Assembly: GCA_036365515.1 (NCBI GenBank)
Contig: CM070877.1
Location: 6,767,001-6,831,000, forward strand
Source of the DNA: Torymus aiolomorphi
Taxonomy: Eukaryota; Arthropoda; Insecta; Hymenoptera; Torymidae
Direction of reading: 5' to 3'
Length of the DNA: 64,000 bases
The notes beneath the pieces are model-generated. The model searched no databases. It saw only the letters and a program-made list of their open reading frames with translations, and had not been told where the DNA came from. Shown one piece after another: positions 47,507 to 60,790 of this stretch. Numbering within the stretch: the stretch's first letter is position 1; each line of letters begins with the position of its first letter. Made by a program: the position numbers and the translations under genes.

Positions 47507-47994
47507 CTGCGTGTTGCATCGACGAAAATCATCCTTGTTGCGGCGTATATTCAGCCTAAGTCGACCACGGACACTTATAGCAGATCTATCAGGGCCATCG
47601 AATCTGTTGGGGGGAAGTATCCAGACCACCAAATCATTATCTGCGGCGACTTCAACTTCCCTAATATTGTGTGGTCCAATGATCCATTACCTTGTATTCT
47701 ACCGCCTACGTTCCGCCTGAGGATGCTGAGAGCGCTACTCTCCTCCTTCACTCTTGATCATACCTGGGTTTTGCTCAGCTCTACCCTGTTCACCCGAGGA
47801 AAGGTTATACTCTGGACCTGCTCTTCACCCCGGCTGCCGCTACCTCCGTCATCGAAATCAATGATCCACTCGTCTATTCAGATGCTCACCATGTACCCTC
47901 CTACTTCCGCATTGAACTGGAGAATGGGCCTATCGTCCAGACAAATGGTGTCCTTAGGCTTTGCCTCGATAAACCGTGTACTCTGAGGAATTGA
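47507..47994 (+). pseudogene. APE-type endonuclease domain of the LINE, broken
   Basis: From 47507 the frame reads VASTKIILVAAYIQP, then IIICGDFNFPNIVW, the GDFN block of apurinic-type LINE endonucleases. A frameshift near 47695 moves the homology to another frame, where GYTLDLLFTPAA and the terminal SDAHH block (normally SDH) are found; a TGA interrupts that frame near 47755. The frame ends at a TGA near 47992. Confidence 0.8.
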
Positions 47995-48119
47995 CTGGAA
48001 TGTCAGCTTTCGTCACCATAATGTCGAAGATAACATTATAGAATTTTACCGGCTTGTCAATGAGGTCATTGATGAGTTTGCCCCTTTGAGCTGAAAATAT
48101 AAAAATATATAAAATATAA

Positions 48120-49640
48120 AGCTGAAGAAACACCTACACTCCACATGGAAGCGCACCAAATCGGTGCTGGACTGCATCGAATTTAGTAGAATTAGGGCTC
48201 AGTGCATTCGATCATCTGGCTCAGCCTACAAGGAATACCTCGCCAGAACAGAGTCTGGTTTATCGAAAGATGGTCGAACTTTCTGGCGTTTCGTCCACAA
48301 TATGGCTAAAGACAATTCTGTGCCACGTTCCATGACTCATGGTCTGGCTGTTGTGTACAAGGACCATGGTATTGCCAACCTCTTTTCTGAGTACTTTAGC
48401 TCTGTGCACTCTACATCATCGTTGGCCGACTTTAATTACTCGCACGATATGGCCCCTCTGGACGATCTATCTGCAATTACCATAGATGATGTTCAGTATC
48501 TCTGCGCTGAATTAGATGAGAACGCCAACGCTGGCCCAGATGGTCTGCCTGCACTCTTCATCAAAATGTGTGCCCCCTCTCTCAAAGTGCCCATCGCCGT
48601 TCTATTCAACCAGTCTATTTCGCAGGGCTCTGTCCCATCGACCTGGAAGAGTGCCTTCATTTGTCCAATATTCAAGAATGGAGCAGCGTCAGCAACTACA
48701 GGCCTATATCCATCATCAGTACTGTTCCTAAGTTAATAGATAAGTTCATATGGAAACATTTATCCGACAGACTAATGAAATTTATTGTCAAGGAGCAGCA
48801 CGATGGATTTTTGTAAAGGTAAATCAACGGTATTAAATTTACTACTATTTACTGATTACATCTTCTCTGCATTCGCAGACCGCTCGCAGGTTGATAACGT
48901 TTATTTAGATTTCTCGAAAGCATTCCATACCACAAACCATGCTCGCTTCCTCCAGAAAATCTGCATCTTCGGCGTCCAAGGCAGGCTTCTGAGATGGCTT
49001 GAGTCATATCTATCTCGGGACGTTAACAACGTGTCCGGGTCCGCAATGGTCTATCATCGTCAATCACCATTCCCTCTACGGTACCTCAGGGATCACACAT
49101 AGGGCCTCTTCTCTTCATACTGTTTATAAACGACCTACCAGCTACTCTTAAATTTTCCAAATGCTGTATCTATGCGAACGATGTAAAACTCTTCTCGCGC
49201 GTTTCTACCCCTATGGACTTATCGAAGCTGTAAAGAGATTTAGATTCTTTAGTATGGTGGTCTATGGAAAATGGCCTCCTTTTTAATGTATCGAAATGTA
49301 AAGCCATGCATTTTCGCTGTGTCAGGACTTGTCTTAAGTTTAACTACATAATTAACGGATCAACGCTCCAGAAAGTGGATGAGATCACGGACCTCGGACT
49401 CATAATAGGCCATCGGCTCTCATTTGAGTTCCATAAATCCGCTGTCTCCATATTCAATTCTTCACCTGTACAAATCCCTCGTTATTCCAACCATCACCTA
49501 TTGTTCGCCTATCTGGTCCCCCTACACTCAGCAATCCTTTACCCACTTGAAGCTATTCAGCATAAAATACTGCGCTACGTGTCGTGTAAACTACCCGCCC
49601 TATATCGTATCTGGATTACAACTTTGAACCGCTAATGCGT
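48120..49640 (+). pseudogene. Reverse transcriptase region of the LINE, broken
   Basis: Frame 48164-48736 contains the linker and first RT blocks (ENANAGPDGLPALFIKMCAP, VPSTWKSAFICPIFKNG). After a frameshift near 48685 follows NYRPISIISTVPKLIDKFIW. The next pieces are VYLDFSKAFHTTNHARFL and RLLRWLESYL, then another frameshift near 49080, then VPQGSHIGPLLFILFINDLP. The catalytic box reads YAND (49171-49182) instead of Y/FADD, so the second metal-binding position is lost. A TAA follows near 49231, and the tail continues with ENGLLFNVSKCKAMHF and, in another frame, SLVIPTITYCSPIWSPYT. An AT-rich insertion lies at about 48095-48122. Confidence 0.88.
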
Positions 49641-50073
49641 AGATATAAGCTTAGAAGCTTATACCTATGCATAGGGCACACGTTTATGTACACAATTGCA
49701 CGCAATGACTAGTGTAAAACGATTATTTCTTCTACTGCGACACTACCCGTTGTAAATTTTCTCTGTATATATATACATACCATGTAAAAGGGCATTCTAC
49801 TCATTAAATATCAATAAATAAATTAGATATATCATATAATTATTTTGTAAAATATTTTTCGTTGAATTTCTGTCTAATTTGCTTTTTGTCTTTTGTTGCA
49901 GGTAAGCTTCTTTCGGCAAATGTTTACTAATCGCGATTACAGCAACCAAGTAAGTAATAAAACCCTGATACCGTCATCTACGAACAATACATCATCAGCA
50001 CGAAAAGTGCTTAGAGTGGAAAAAATGCTGCGATTGAAATAGTTGACCTTCCACATTGACATAGAGAGCCCGA

Positions 50074-50077
<4 letters not shown>

Positions 50078-50109
<32 letters not shown>
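50078..50109. repeat. (GT)n microsatellite
   Basis: This is a GT run of about 32 bp. The Thr-His open frame across it on the minus strand is an artefact. Confidence 0.95.
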
Positions 50110-52308
50110 CGCCGAGGCCCTGGAAAGAGACGTGAAGAGGAGGAAAAGTCTCGTGAAAACATGCAGAAGCGATGCGCGCGCGGGCGCATGCATATTGAAA
50201 AAAGGTGCAATTACCATGGCGACAAGTCGAGCTGATGTATATATACGCGGCTGACGCGAACGAGGAGGCGAGAGAGCGTTCGCAAAAAAACGCATCGACC
50301 CATTCTTTCCTTTTTTTCGACGCGTATATGCGCCCTCTTGCGCGCCCGTTTTTCTTTTCCTGTCCTCCTCGAGTGGCGCGCGCATGACTCTCAAACTGCT
50401 GACTGCAGCAAGGATTATACTTATACGCGCGCGCACTGCAGCCTCATGTGTGTATAGTCGAACTTGCGCCATGTATGACGAAACGATTTTCGAGGGAAGC
50501 GCGAACGTTTATTCATAAGCAAACTTTCTGCCGCCGGATTCGGAAGAGAGAGATAGATAGATAGATGGAAAGTCCTCGACGAAACTCGACGGAGAGCACA
50601 AACCGACGCAGCGGCCTACGTATAATACCGAAATTTTCGTGACTGCTGTAAGGGAGAGATCAAGCGCGACGTTGAAATTTTTGAAAAATTCATCTCGAGC
50701 GCAAATGCATCAGCCGTGAAAAATGACGCGTAGCGAGTGAAAAAAAAACGACGGGGGTACTAGACTCGGTGAAAATCCGGACTAACGAAGAGCCAACAAC
50801 GCGGAGTAGCAGTAGGTCTTCCTCCGTGATTTTCATCAGGCTGCGCCAAACAAACACGCGCGACTTCACTTTCGCGCCACTAAAAGCCCAGCGCATGCCT
50901 CCATAATTGCAGAGCCATCCGAGCGGCGTCTCTAAATATAAAACGACTCGCGGAGCCGCAGGGGGCCATGCGCACGCGCAAAAAGAATGCGACGAATGTT
51001 TCTCTTTGCACGAAAGAGTTTTAGTTGTATACGAGATACGCGCGTTATTAAGGTATGCATGAAGTGGCGGCAGTCCCTCTCCCTCTTTGAAGCTTTTAAG
51101 CTCCGCGTACGCAGATTACAAGAAGTGCTCGGCAGCGGCCGGCTTTTATACAAGATTCAGCCGCGTATGCGTCTATATAGCTGTTATACTCGCGGCTTTG
51201 AGTCCCGATATATACGTATGTATGTGTGCGCGCGCTACATTAGAGTTTACCTTCCTGTTTGCACGTCCTTTGGGCACGACATTATATGCGTGCGCGGATA
51301 TTATGCAAATAACACTTTCCTCTCCAACCCGCCGCGGCACCAAAGCTTCGCTTTTCCGAACTCTTTTACTGCATATTCACTGCGCTCCGACTTTGTTACG
51401 CGGCCACTTTTGCGCTGCGCAGGCAGTCAAGTTTCACCCGTGAAATTACTGATCGTAAACGCGGGCGCGCTAGCTTCCTATGGCGCCGCTTATCTTTACG
51501 TATATATCGGCTTGAATTTTTTCAAATAAGCACTGGTCGTAAAAGATAATGAAGTATTTTTTTTTATCGAATTTAATTCGTAAATATATAAGTTGAATTT
51601 GGAGCAATCTATAAAGATACTTGCACGACGCGCTTGAAACGATGAACGTATCGGTTGAACAAGTAAAGTTTGATTAATTATCGCATAGTAAAGCGAAATG
51701 AAGAGGCGGCTGCAGGCGAGAAGGAAGCTCTGTCTCCCTCTCTGTGGCCTATATACAACGGGCAGGCGGCACCGCGCGCGCGAACAATGAATTCCGGTGG
51801 CGCGCGCACACACACACACATACTCGCTCTCGGTACGTATATACAGTGTTTCTCTCTCCCGTGCCGGGCTTCCCGCAGGGACGGATAGTCGTCGTGCGAT
51901 AAGTCAATAATTAATTAGTCTCGGCGGAGATTAATACGTGTACGCCCAGCGTTGTTGCGAGACAACAAGCTGATAGCGCAGCCGAATTTCAAGGAAACCG
52001 TGCGCATATACCTGCCGGCAAAGGAGGGACACAGAGAGAGGGACGGCCCGGATTGAACGTCACTGCCGACCGAATAAAGTAGGCCGAGAACTGTGAATTA
52101 GTCAACAAGTCGGCTAGAGAGACAGAGAGAGAGGGAGACAGGGAAATTGTGAAAATTATTACGCCTACGCATAGCTACTCATCGATCTATAGTTTATTTA
52201 TTTAATACAGCGTCTGCGTGCACGCGCTTTTGAGATGTGTATATGGACCAGAGTTGCTTGATTATGAATTAGTGAGATCACAATCCAACAAATCAAAATT
52301 TTATCAAG

Positions 52309-52370
52309 AATTAAACTTCGACTTTAATTCACACTTCAAATGGGAATTGTGAATCAGTCGAAGTTTAATT
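52309..52370. other. 62 nt near-perfect hairpin, possible small-RNA precursor or tiny foldback
   Basis: AATTAAACTTCGACT (52309-52323) pairs with AGTCGAAGTTTAATT (52356-52370). The stem continues with AATTCACA against TGTGAAT after a small bulge and closes on an AAATGG loop. Stem and total length are in the pre-miRNA range, but no known miRNA seed was recognised. Confidence 0.4.
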
Positions 52371-53499
52371 TACTATTCCAATGTGAGCTGTGCATTTGGT
52401 CTGAACGATTTAAAAAATTGATATAAATATTTGCAGCCCTGAGTTTGGGCGAAATTACCACAACGGTTCGTGGTAAAATAACGTGGTGATCGATTTTGCG
52501 TAACAAATTTCGCGCTATAAATCATTCAAGTGCAGCTTTTGCTTGTATTTCTTTGAATTTTAATCGCCCAATGAAAAATTTACCGAAAAGTTACGCCATG
52601 AATTAGTAAAAGCGCGCATAATGAAAGGACCGCAGATTTTGTATACGCCCGGCCAAGTCTATAATTAGCATAAATAGTTGATAAATATTGTAGGGTAAGT
52701 GAGGGCTAATCCGAAAAGTACCGTCGCTTAAGAGAATTTAAGGTAGCGCAGGCGTGGCGCTATAGCTGCCCACTCGAGTCTCTCCGGCAGCCCAATAATT
52801 AATGAGGCCAGTTGTCGCATCGCGCGACACTTTGCACTTAGTCTAACGAACGCCGGCGCGCTCGCGGTGCGGAAGGTGGAAAACAAGTGGAAAAGGGCAC
52901 ACAGGCGACGATCGTCAGGGTCACTATACACGCGGCTGCGTATGAAGTATGCATACGTGCGCGTCGCGCGCCGAAAAAAAAAAGAAGCTGAAGCGTATTA
53001 GAGCAGCCCGGCCATGTTTCTCCTACTCGGCCTTTCGTTGGCTGTTTACCTCTTGCTCTCGGGAGCTTTTGTTTTACTTTTTCAGCCGGACAATTGTCTA
53101 GGACACGCTCGCTTTTCAGTACCGGCTGTTCACAGCACATGCCATGCTTTTGCCATCACGCGCCGGGTTGTAATAACCAACTCTCCAGCTTCATCCTAAT
53201 TTTCTTCGCTCCGGACAACACTCGGCGAATTTATAATTTAAATGTACATCCCTTTTCCTTCTTTTAGTTTATATTTGCCATTTAATTGTTAGCGTGAAGC
53301 TAAATTGTTACGCATATTAGAGTACTTACGCGTAATATACCTCTGATATGATCAAACTGATATGGTATATTATTCGAGCATTGGTCCAATAGCAATGACA
53401 TTTGTAGCAAATGACATTGACCACGAAAATTAGCAATAAGCATTAAATAAAGAGAGGTTAAGACAAAAGGGCTAAGGAGGGTTACAGCCCCGGGCCTCG

Positions 53500-53905
53500 T
53501 CTGTTCGGAAGGCCCCGATGCAAACCAAAAATGTTATTTTTAGGAGAACACAGAGAAGTACCTGCTTTAACAAAAACAATCCTAAAATCCACATAGGCGA
53601 GGGTAGCGAGATCCACACAGAAACATATCTGCTCTAATAAAAAAAATCCTAAAATCCAAATAACAGGGGGACGTGAAGTCAACGAAGAAGAGTATACTTG
53701 CGCAAACAGGCAGGAAATTAAGTTTTGAATAAAATTATTCAAAATCTCACACTTCAAATAAGTGGGAATGGCGAGGTCCAAGTAGATGAGTATCTACGCG
53801 TAGACAGGTATAAGTTAAATAAATTTTTAAGAGAACATAAATCGCAAAACCAGTATAACCCAGAGAAGCGAATCTGAACAGATGAGTATCTACGCTCACC
53901 ATTCG
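53500..53905. repeat. Degenerate tandem repeat, units ~70-100 bp
   Basis: ATCCTAAAATCCACATA (53579) recurs as ATCCTAAAATCCAAATA (53648). GATGAGTATCTACGC recurs at 53785 and 53881 (period 96). AGAGAAG and AGATCCACACAGAA type blocks occur between. The minus-strand open frames here simply translate the repeat. Confidence 0.55.
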
Positions 53906-55289
53906 AGGTGCTCCACTCTCTCGGATAACATTTTTTTTTTCATCTTTTAAAAAACTTTGAATAATTGAAAAAAAAATTGTTAAAGTCGTAGGATAATTGT
54001 ATAGTAATATTTTCAAGTGAAGAAAGAAATAAAATTTATTTCTTACAAGGTCGTACCAACATTTCCTAACGTGTATGTAGTGCAGAAATTTCAATTATGC
54101 AGTTGTTAATTATAATAATTTCTTTATATATTTTGTTCCAATAAATTAATTATCACGAAGAGACCATTTTCGCTGTCCCTAACTGGGACCTCTTCTTGAT
54201 TTTATCCCCGGCAGCCTCTGCGGCAGCTTTCGTCCAACCTATCTATCTATCCATCTAGCTGTCCGGCCGTCCTTCCACACCGCGCTTGGCCCGTCGTCTG
54301 CTTTTTCTGCATCTCTCGTCGCTCGACGCCGCGGCAGTTATTGCCTTTCTTGTTTTTTGCCCCGGTGGGGGCGGCAGCACGTCGCTTAAGTCGCCGGATG
54401 ATTAATCAAAACATGGCGAGAGGGCGGACTATCTTATATATCGGGGGGGCAGGAACCATGACTTTTTTGCCTCGGCGCACAGAGCCGTATCGTCGAATGA
54501 TTTTTCCTATCGGCAACGATTTGTCGATGGGAAAGGAGCAAGGCCTCCGAGCCAGGGAGATTGAAATTTTAAAGCTTATAAATCACTCTCTGTGGCGTAT
54601 ATATCGGCAAACTCTTCGTCCCCCACCCCGTTCTATCCCCTCTCTTCGTTCCGCGCCGCTTTCGGTTTTTGATCTTTTATTGGAAATACAACGAGTTCGC
54701 TCGTTTTTTTTTTGCTCTGCTTTCTTTTGTGCTTCCGCAGAAGGTCGATCCCGGAGAGATACTCCCCTCCCTATGCCTCGCCCCTTCTTCTTCTTCTTTT
54801 TTTCATGCGATGATTTATTTTTTATTTTCATCGTGAAATGCCAACTTTTCTACGTGAAATATTGTACGTAAGGCAGAGGACGACGGCGGTCGTTTTACAG
54901 ACAAATGTTATGCCGTGTTAGCGCACGGCAGCAAAAAAATGATAGTTTTATTGCTGTGCCACTGACGTGATTGACGGTTTATGATTTTCAGATCAATCTA
55001 CTTTGTAAGTCTAATGGGTAGAATATAAATAATATACTTTCGAAACGTTAATGTTTATTTATTTTTTTTTTTTACACTCAAGAATGATATTTTCGTACAG
55101 CGCACGCGTTTGACAAGTACTTTAATTGATTTGAAATGAAAATTTCGCTCTCCCCGTTGTTTATACTAGGGGACGAAGCGCGTATGAAATTCAAAAAGTC
55201 ATTTTCATCATAATGAAATCGCGACAGCTCTCCATTATTTCTCGTCAGAATCACTTGATCGAATGAAAATCGAAATCGAGTGCGGCCGG

Positions 55290-55345
55290 GCCGATAGCTT
55301 AATGCTCGGCTCGCAATATTCTAATCCGGGCTCGCGTCCCCATCG
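55290..55345 (+). pseudogene. Possible degenerate tRNA-derived sequence
   Basis: GGGCCGATAGCTTAATGCTCGGCTCGCAATATTC followed by GGGCTCGCGTCCCC resembles a tRNA-derived SINE head: an A-box-like GATAGCTTAATG and a poor B-box-like GGGCTCGCGTCC. No acceptor pairing or anticodon arm could be made convincingly. Confidence 0.22.
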
Positions 55346-56559
55346 CTTCTGCCCCTCCGCGGCGCGTATATGGGAAAAAAATCCGAGGCGCGCCGGGAAT
55401 CAGGAACATTTTATGTAAATGCCACAGGATTCCTCGTGGCTCTCGAAATTGAGTTTGGGAATGGCGGCGGCGCGCTGCGAAGGACTACTGCCAGGGAAAC
55501 TTTTCGCGCGCTCAGTCGGGTAACAGGGGGAGCGAATGCTATTGCAAATCTGTGGCTTTACGCGCCGAGAATGCGCCGTGGTGCGCGCGCGAAATTGGGA
55601 AAATGCGCAAGAGCACACGCGAGCGACTTTAGCTTTGACGTTTTATTAATTTTCTTTTTCCCGCGCGCGGAGAATATCGCCTGCGATTTTTACTATCATT
55701 ATATCTGGATCTTATTAAGTGGGGCAAACATGTACCTGTTTTCGTTAAATCTTTCAAGTTTTCTTAAAATTATTCATAAATATGAGAGTATTACTGTAAT
55801 AAGGATTATAAGCCAGATTAAATTGGATTACCAAAGTAACATTTTGAGAGCATACGGATTTTTTTTTTCAAAGTAAGAAGAAAGCACTGAATTTGAAAAA
55901 AAAAAATGTGAATAGCAGTGGCGTCAATGGAAAAATGTTTTTATCAATATAAGATTAAAGCTGATTGAAGAACGTGGCAAAGAAAGTTCTGTTCGTAAAC
56001 ATAAGTAGAGTAGGTCAGGTGTAATAAACCTTTCATCTGCAGATATTGTTTCTCTTTTAATTAAGGAAATTAAAGGGAGTCTCGGAAGAGTTTGCTGTAG
56101 CATAAACAGATTACATATTTCTCTCTGACTTTATGCTTCTCGTTCCAACAACAACAATTTGCCAAACAAGGAAGCTGCCGAGGAGCGAAAGGCTAAGAAG
56201 TCGCACGTAGGGAAGCGCGATGCAAATGAGAATCGGCAATTGGACTTTGGGGGTGCGAGGGTCGGACTAAAGAATCTCCGAAGCGAGAATAAAATGGAGT
56301 TTTGGGCAAATTGGAGAGTGGGCCACCCTCGAGCAATCTCCCGAACCCTCCCCCAGCACGTCTTTCCGAAAATGTAGGCCAACAAGAGTAAGCTGCATTC
56401 GACATCCGTATAGGAGCGGCGAAAATCGATTCCGGATTACGGTCCTGCACACTTATAGCCCGGGAGAGTATGGCAGCGGCGAAGCAAACGCGTTAGTTGC
56501 GCGCTCGCCCGATCCTACAAGCTCCCGGGGATTCGGGAGACGTGATACGCAACATCCCC

Positions 56560-56561
<2 letters not shown>

Positions 56562-56595
<34 letters not shown>
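56562..56595. repeat. (GA)n microsatellite
   Basis: This is a pure AG run of about 34 bp. Confidence 0.95.
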
Positions 56596-56597
<2 letters not shown>

Positions 56598-58472
56598 CAG
56601 CAGAGGACAGATAGAACGTATATAGAGGCTCCACTTTGTCTTCCTCATACTTTTCCCTTTCACCTCTCGCGGGTTATAAATAACAACAGACTCGAATCGT
56701 CTCGGATAAGATTGTTTGCACCGAGCGCTTTGTCAGCCGTGTGTTTTTATCTTTCGCGGCTTCGAGAATGACTTTCGCGTAGATGCACTCCAAAGGTGGC
56801 CGGTGAATTGTGGCTTTTGTTGCTGGATTGAATGCACGTGAGATTATGTTCTCGAACCTGTTAATTACGTGAAAATGTGTGGAATATATAATTGCATTAT
56901 CCACAATAAAATTAACTTTAGTATATAATATATTAATATTAATAATACCTCGTTATGCGTTATTTTGCTCTTTTATATACATTCCCGTAATTAAAATATT
57001 GAACTAAAAGTTACTTGGAATACATTCATTAATTTATGTTTACTGTACCCATCGGTAATTCTATTTTGCATACAATGCTTTTAACAGATTATTTTACTGT
57101 GTTTTTTATTGTGATAAATAAAATACTGTTAGAAAAGGCTCGCTCTTTAATTAACTAAAGTTATTTGGCGCCATCTAATTTCTTAGAAAGAAATAAATCT
57201 TCATTAGCTGTATTCCATTAAGTTTTTTTTTTCTGTAACTTCAGATACCTTTAAAGTTTTTATCAAGAAAAGTAGTTTATTTTCCCGAAAGGTCAGCACC
57301 GTCAATAGAACGAGAAGCTTACTAAAAGATTAAAAAGATTTGTACGAGTGGTTAAAAAGATACAGGCAGATAGTTTCACAAACAATTTTTAAACTGATAA
57401 ACACTTTTATGATGCATTGTCCGTTACTTTTATAATGTGCTTACGATGGGTAGCATTATCAGATTATATATACTTTATTTTAATATAATTCACTATACGC
57501 ATTTATTACGAAGCATTGCGGTTAACATTGCATTTATGTTGTTTTCACGAGTAACGCATATTTTATCTCGCTTGAGCAGCACTGCTCTCATCAAAACCTC
57601 AATCAATCCCAATTATGTTCTGATATCAATTTGAATCCAGTATTGATCAAAATAATACGACTGATAACATATTAAGGTAATGCAACGAGATAAAAAGTAT
57701 AGATATATCCCTTTCTGTCTGACTTTGACAAAATGAAGATTTCTATAGGTTCTTCCAAAATAAAGAAGAATTTCACTACTCCTATACCCGTACGTGCAAG
57801 AATTAACGTATTTATATCTATTTGTCATATGCGGTTATCTGGATTCCAAAATCAACCATAAATTTTCAATCCACGCAAATTGAATGATCATCGACACAGT
57901 AACTGCTGTACAAGAATTTAAAGCCACCATGAACCGAGAAGAATCAATCACGCTTAATATCTCATGAGTAATGTCATCGACGCACCATCGATAACCCGCC
58001 GAGTTTTCCAAGAACCCTAAGCCACTTGGCCGGTCGGATAGGCTATCTCTCTACTCGCCTTTGAAAAGCCCGGGTAAAAGTTTAACGGCCGATCCGCGAA
58101 ATGAATTTCCTGGATCAAGATGAGCGGGCGAAAAAGAGAGAGAGAGACAAAGGGCCGATGAGAGCTCGCTCTCAAACATTCTTTGGTCTCATCGTCGCGG
58201 CCGAAAAACAGCAACACAAAGGCTTTATCGGTCCTCGCGCTGCAACGCGCCACATTTGTTATTTTGAAGGGCGCGATATATACGCAGCCCCCCCCCCCCA
58301 TTATCAAAGACATCCTCGATACATCCCATCCCTCCTCTCCAGGCAGGCTCATCTTGCTGACGCGCGCGTGACAGGCCGGCGCTGCCAGGCTGCTCTCTGT
58401 GTTTTATAAATGTTTCATCATACGCGACATCGAGGCGCGCGCTCCGATAACCCCGTCACGATCCATCAACTT

Positions 58473-58499
58473 TTCTCTCTCTCTCTCTCTCTCTCTCTC
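58473..58499. repeat. (CT)n microsatellite
   Basis: This is a CT run of about 27 bp. Confidence 0.95.
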
Positions 58500-60086
58500 G
58501 CGCTCGTTCCTTCGTGCCCCTACAATGGCCGCGCTCTCTCATTAATTATTTTTGTAAGGGCCGCAGCGCGACAGAGTCGATTACACTCTTGACGTCTGCA
58601 TTCACAGCGCTGTGGGCGCTGCTGCTGCAGAGCCAGTTTTCGCAGTATGGCAGTGCGCTTTTAAAGCGGGGACAGCAGGATACTTTAAAAAGAGCTGAAT
58701 CGGTCATCAATTTTTTGTTTTTGCCCCGCCGCTGCGGGGTTAGGTGACTCGGGCGAAAATTTTTCATTTTTCATTCCCCCGCGTTCTCGGATATTTTTCC
58801 AAGGAGAAAGAGATGACGACCTTTTTTACTGACTTTTTAAAATCGCACTTCTTGCGCTGCCGCGCTGCACCTCCGGTCCTCCATTCTCGCACATACCCGG
58901 ACTATCTAGAAGAAAGCGGTGCTCTTTGTTTTACGGTTAATCGTTTTCAATATATCCTCTGCTTATACAGCGAAGACTCCGCATAACTAATAGAATGCTG
59001 CTTTCATCGGTGTAGGTATTATATACCAGTCCCGAGGAAGTTATTGATCGAGTATCTCTCCCTCATTTGCTCGCAGTAATTTTAGCTTGTCAAATATATA
59101 AACGAAGCAAAACTCCGCTATGGGAGGATTAGATTTCGCGACTGAGCATTCAGCAGCGGTTGAACTTTATAAATCAGCTTTCGAACCTGCGCCCCGCATC
59201 CAATAATAATCCTATCAGTTTATATATTCTCGCAGGTTAGCGAACCGATTTAATAATACACAACATATATATCATTCGGGCCGCGCGTAATTTCTATCGC
59301 TATAAATACATGCAAAAATTAGCGCGCCCAGAGACGGTATATATAACTCGACTTATCGAAAATTCATGGGGCTCTGTATATATAACATTGACCAAGCCGC
59401 TTCATAATTCAGCGCGAATGAGAGCCAGAAATTCGCCCTCTCTCCCTCTCTCGTTTCATCCGACGAAAAAGAAGGCGAGAGAGCCCTTGTATGCGCCCCT
59501 TCCCCACCATCTCCGTGGCGAATCATTGAAATATTCATCAGCGAAGGAAAATATCCTTTCCTCTCCGCGAAAGCTCAAGAGACAGGGTAGGGAAAGAAAT
59601 GGAACAAAGCCTTTCAAAGAAATCCAGGTATCCTTGGGCCAGAGCACGTATACGTGTAACCGCGCTTCTGGGAGAGTAAATCCTGTCGATGCAGCAGGCG
59701 CACACGCGCTGATACTCGCTCGGGAGGAGGACAATGCCGGCCGGTTTACACGAGGGTTGCGTGAGAGATGACGGTATAGCCGCCGGCCAGATATATATAC
59801 TGCAGCCAGCCACCAGTGCTCGCCGCTCCGGACGAAGACAACGATTAATCCATCCATCCATCCATCCGTCCGTCCTGTCCGGGCAGAATGCGCTGCTGCT
59901 GCTGCTGCTGGCGCCGCCATCATCCATTCTCTTCCTCTTCTCGCTCTTGTCTACAGCCGCGGCCGATCGCATCGCAGCTTAGCCGCCTACACACAGTGCA
60001 GGTGCCCGCCTAGCGCTCGCACGCCTACAAACACAAACGCGGATGTATAATCGAACCTTCCGCGGCGAGCTTTTCGACAAATTATA

Positions 60087-60488
60087 CACTCAGAAAACGA
60101 TCTTCCTGTGTCAAGGAGAATATGCCTGATGGAAGAGAATGTCCGCTAAAAATAGGGCCAAGAGGATATCTTCCTATGGAAGGAGGAATTATCTTACAAC
60201 AGGAAGTTAACTCTTTAAATTCGAATAAGTGGAATTCACTCTCAATAAGTGAATATTCACTTATTCTAAGTCCAAACTCGTCCACATATTGAATAAGTAC
60301 ACGACTTTGGACTTATTATAAGTGAATATTCACTTATTGAGAGTGAATTCCACTTGCTCGAATTTAGAGGGTAAGCTTCCCGTAGCGGGATGATGATTTT
60401 TCGCGCAGGAGGAATCCTAGTTTCTATCGCGCGAAGATTTTCTGGGAAGGAATTTTATTTCAAGACAGGAGGTTCGTTTTTCTGAGTG
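60087..60488. mobile_element. MITE with CACTCAGAAAACGA termini and TTATA duplication, 402 bp
   Basis: CACTCAGAAAACGA at 60087 is inverted as TCGTTTTTCTGAGTG ending at 60488. TTATA flanks both sides (60082-60086, 60489-60493), a clean 5 bp target duplication. Inside is a second inverted repeat: AAGTGGAATTCACTCTCAAT (from 60227) pairs with ATTGAGAGTGAATTCCACTT (ending about 60356), with AAGTGAATATTCACTT palindromes within. The exact duplication and good termini suggest a fairly recent insertion. Confidence 0.85.
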
Positions 60489-60493
60489 TTATA

Positions 60494-60752
60494 TAATTGA
60501 AATAAAATGTATCGGCTGTGTGTGTACACACACAGATTAATTTCGATTCAAACCTATACTCTCGGCTATTGCTACAGATATAGTTCTCGCGTAGTCGTCC
60601 CTGGACGGCGTGTATGTGTGCGGCCGCGGTGTGGGCCATATCCTCTCTCCTCGAATCCCCAGCTGCACCTCCCACGTGACAATGTACGAGCATCGCTTAT
60701 GCATCGGTGCATTATGCAGCCCGCATCATTTCCCCGGGGTGCTCTCCCTCCG

Positions 60753-60790
<38 letters not shown>

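Larger units (their letters stand above)
47500..49830 (+). mobile_element. Non-LTR retrotransposon relic (Jockey/CR1-like LINE), 5' truncated
   Basis: A single plus-strand element is recognisable from an endonuclease fragment at 47507 to an AT-rich tail ending about 49830 (TTAAATATCAATAAATAAA). The order is endonuclease, linker, reverse transcriptase, C-terminal region, as in ORF2 of Jockey/CR1-clade LINEs. No ORF1 is visible upstream. The 5' edge falls at a TTTATTTATTTATCTATTCAG stretch, consistent with 5' truncation on insertion. No target-site duplication could be placed by eye. It is clearly inactive. Confidence 0.85.
49831..60081. other. No gene seen; mostly CpG-rich non-coding
   Basis: Apart from the hairpin at 52309, the tandem repeat at 53500 and the listed microsatellites, the stretch shows CpG-rich blocks (49990-52250, 52730-53200, 54170-54790, 55290-55660, 58020-59980) alternating with AT-rich blocks (53220-54160, 54840-55260, 55680-56120, 56880-57960). 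A (TCCA)n/(TCCG)n tract lies at about 59847-59870 and (CTG)n at 59890-59910. Confidence 0.5.

Noticed and set aside
53482..54094. Two overlapping minus-strand frames with similar peptides
   Set aside because: The similarity comes from the underlying 70-100 bp DNA tandem repeat rather than from a gene.
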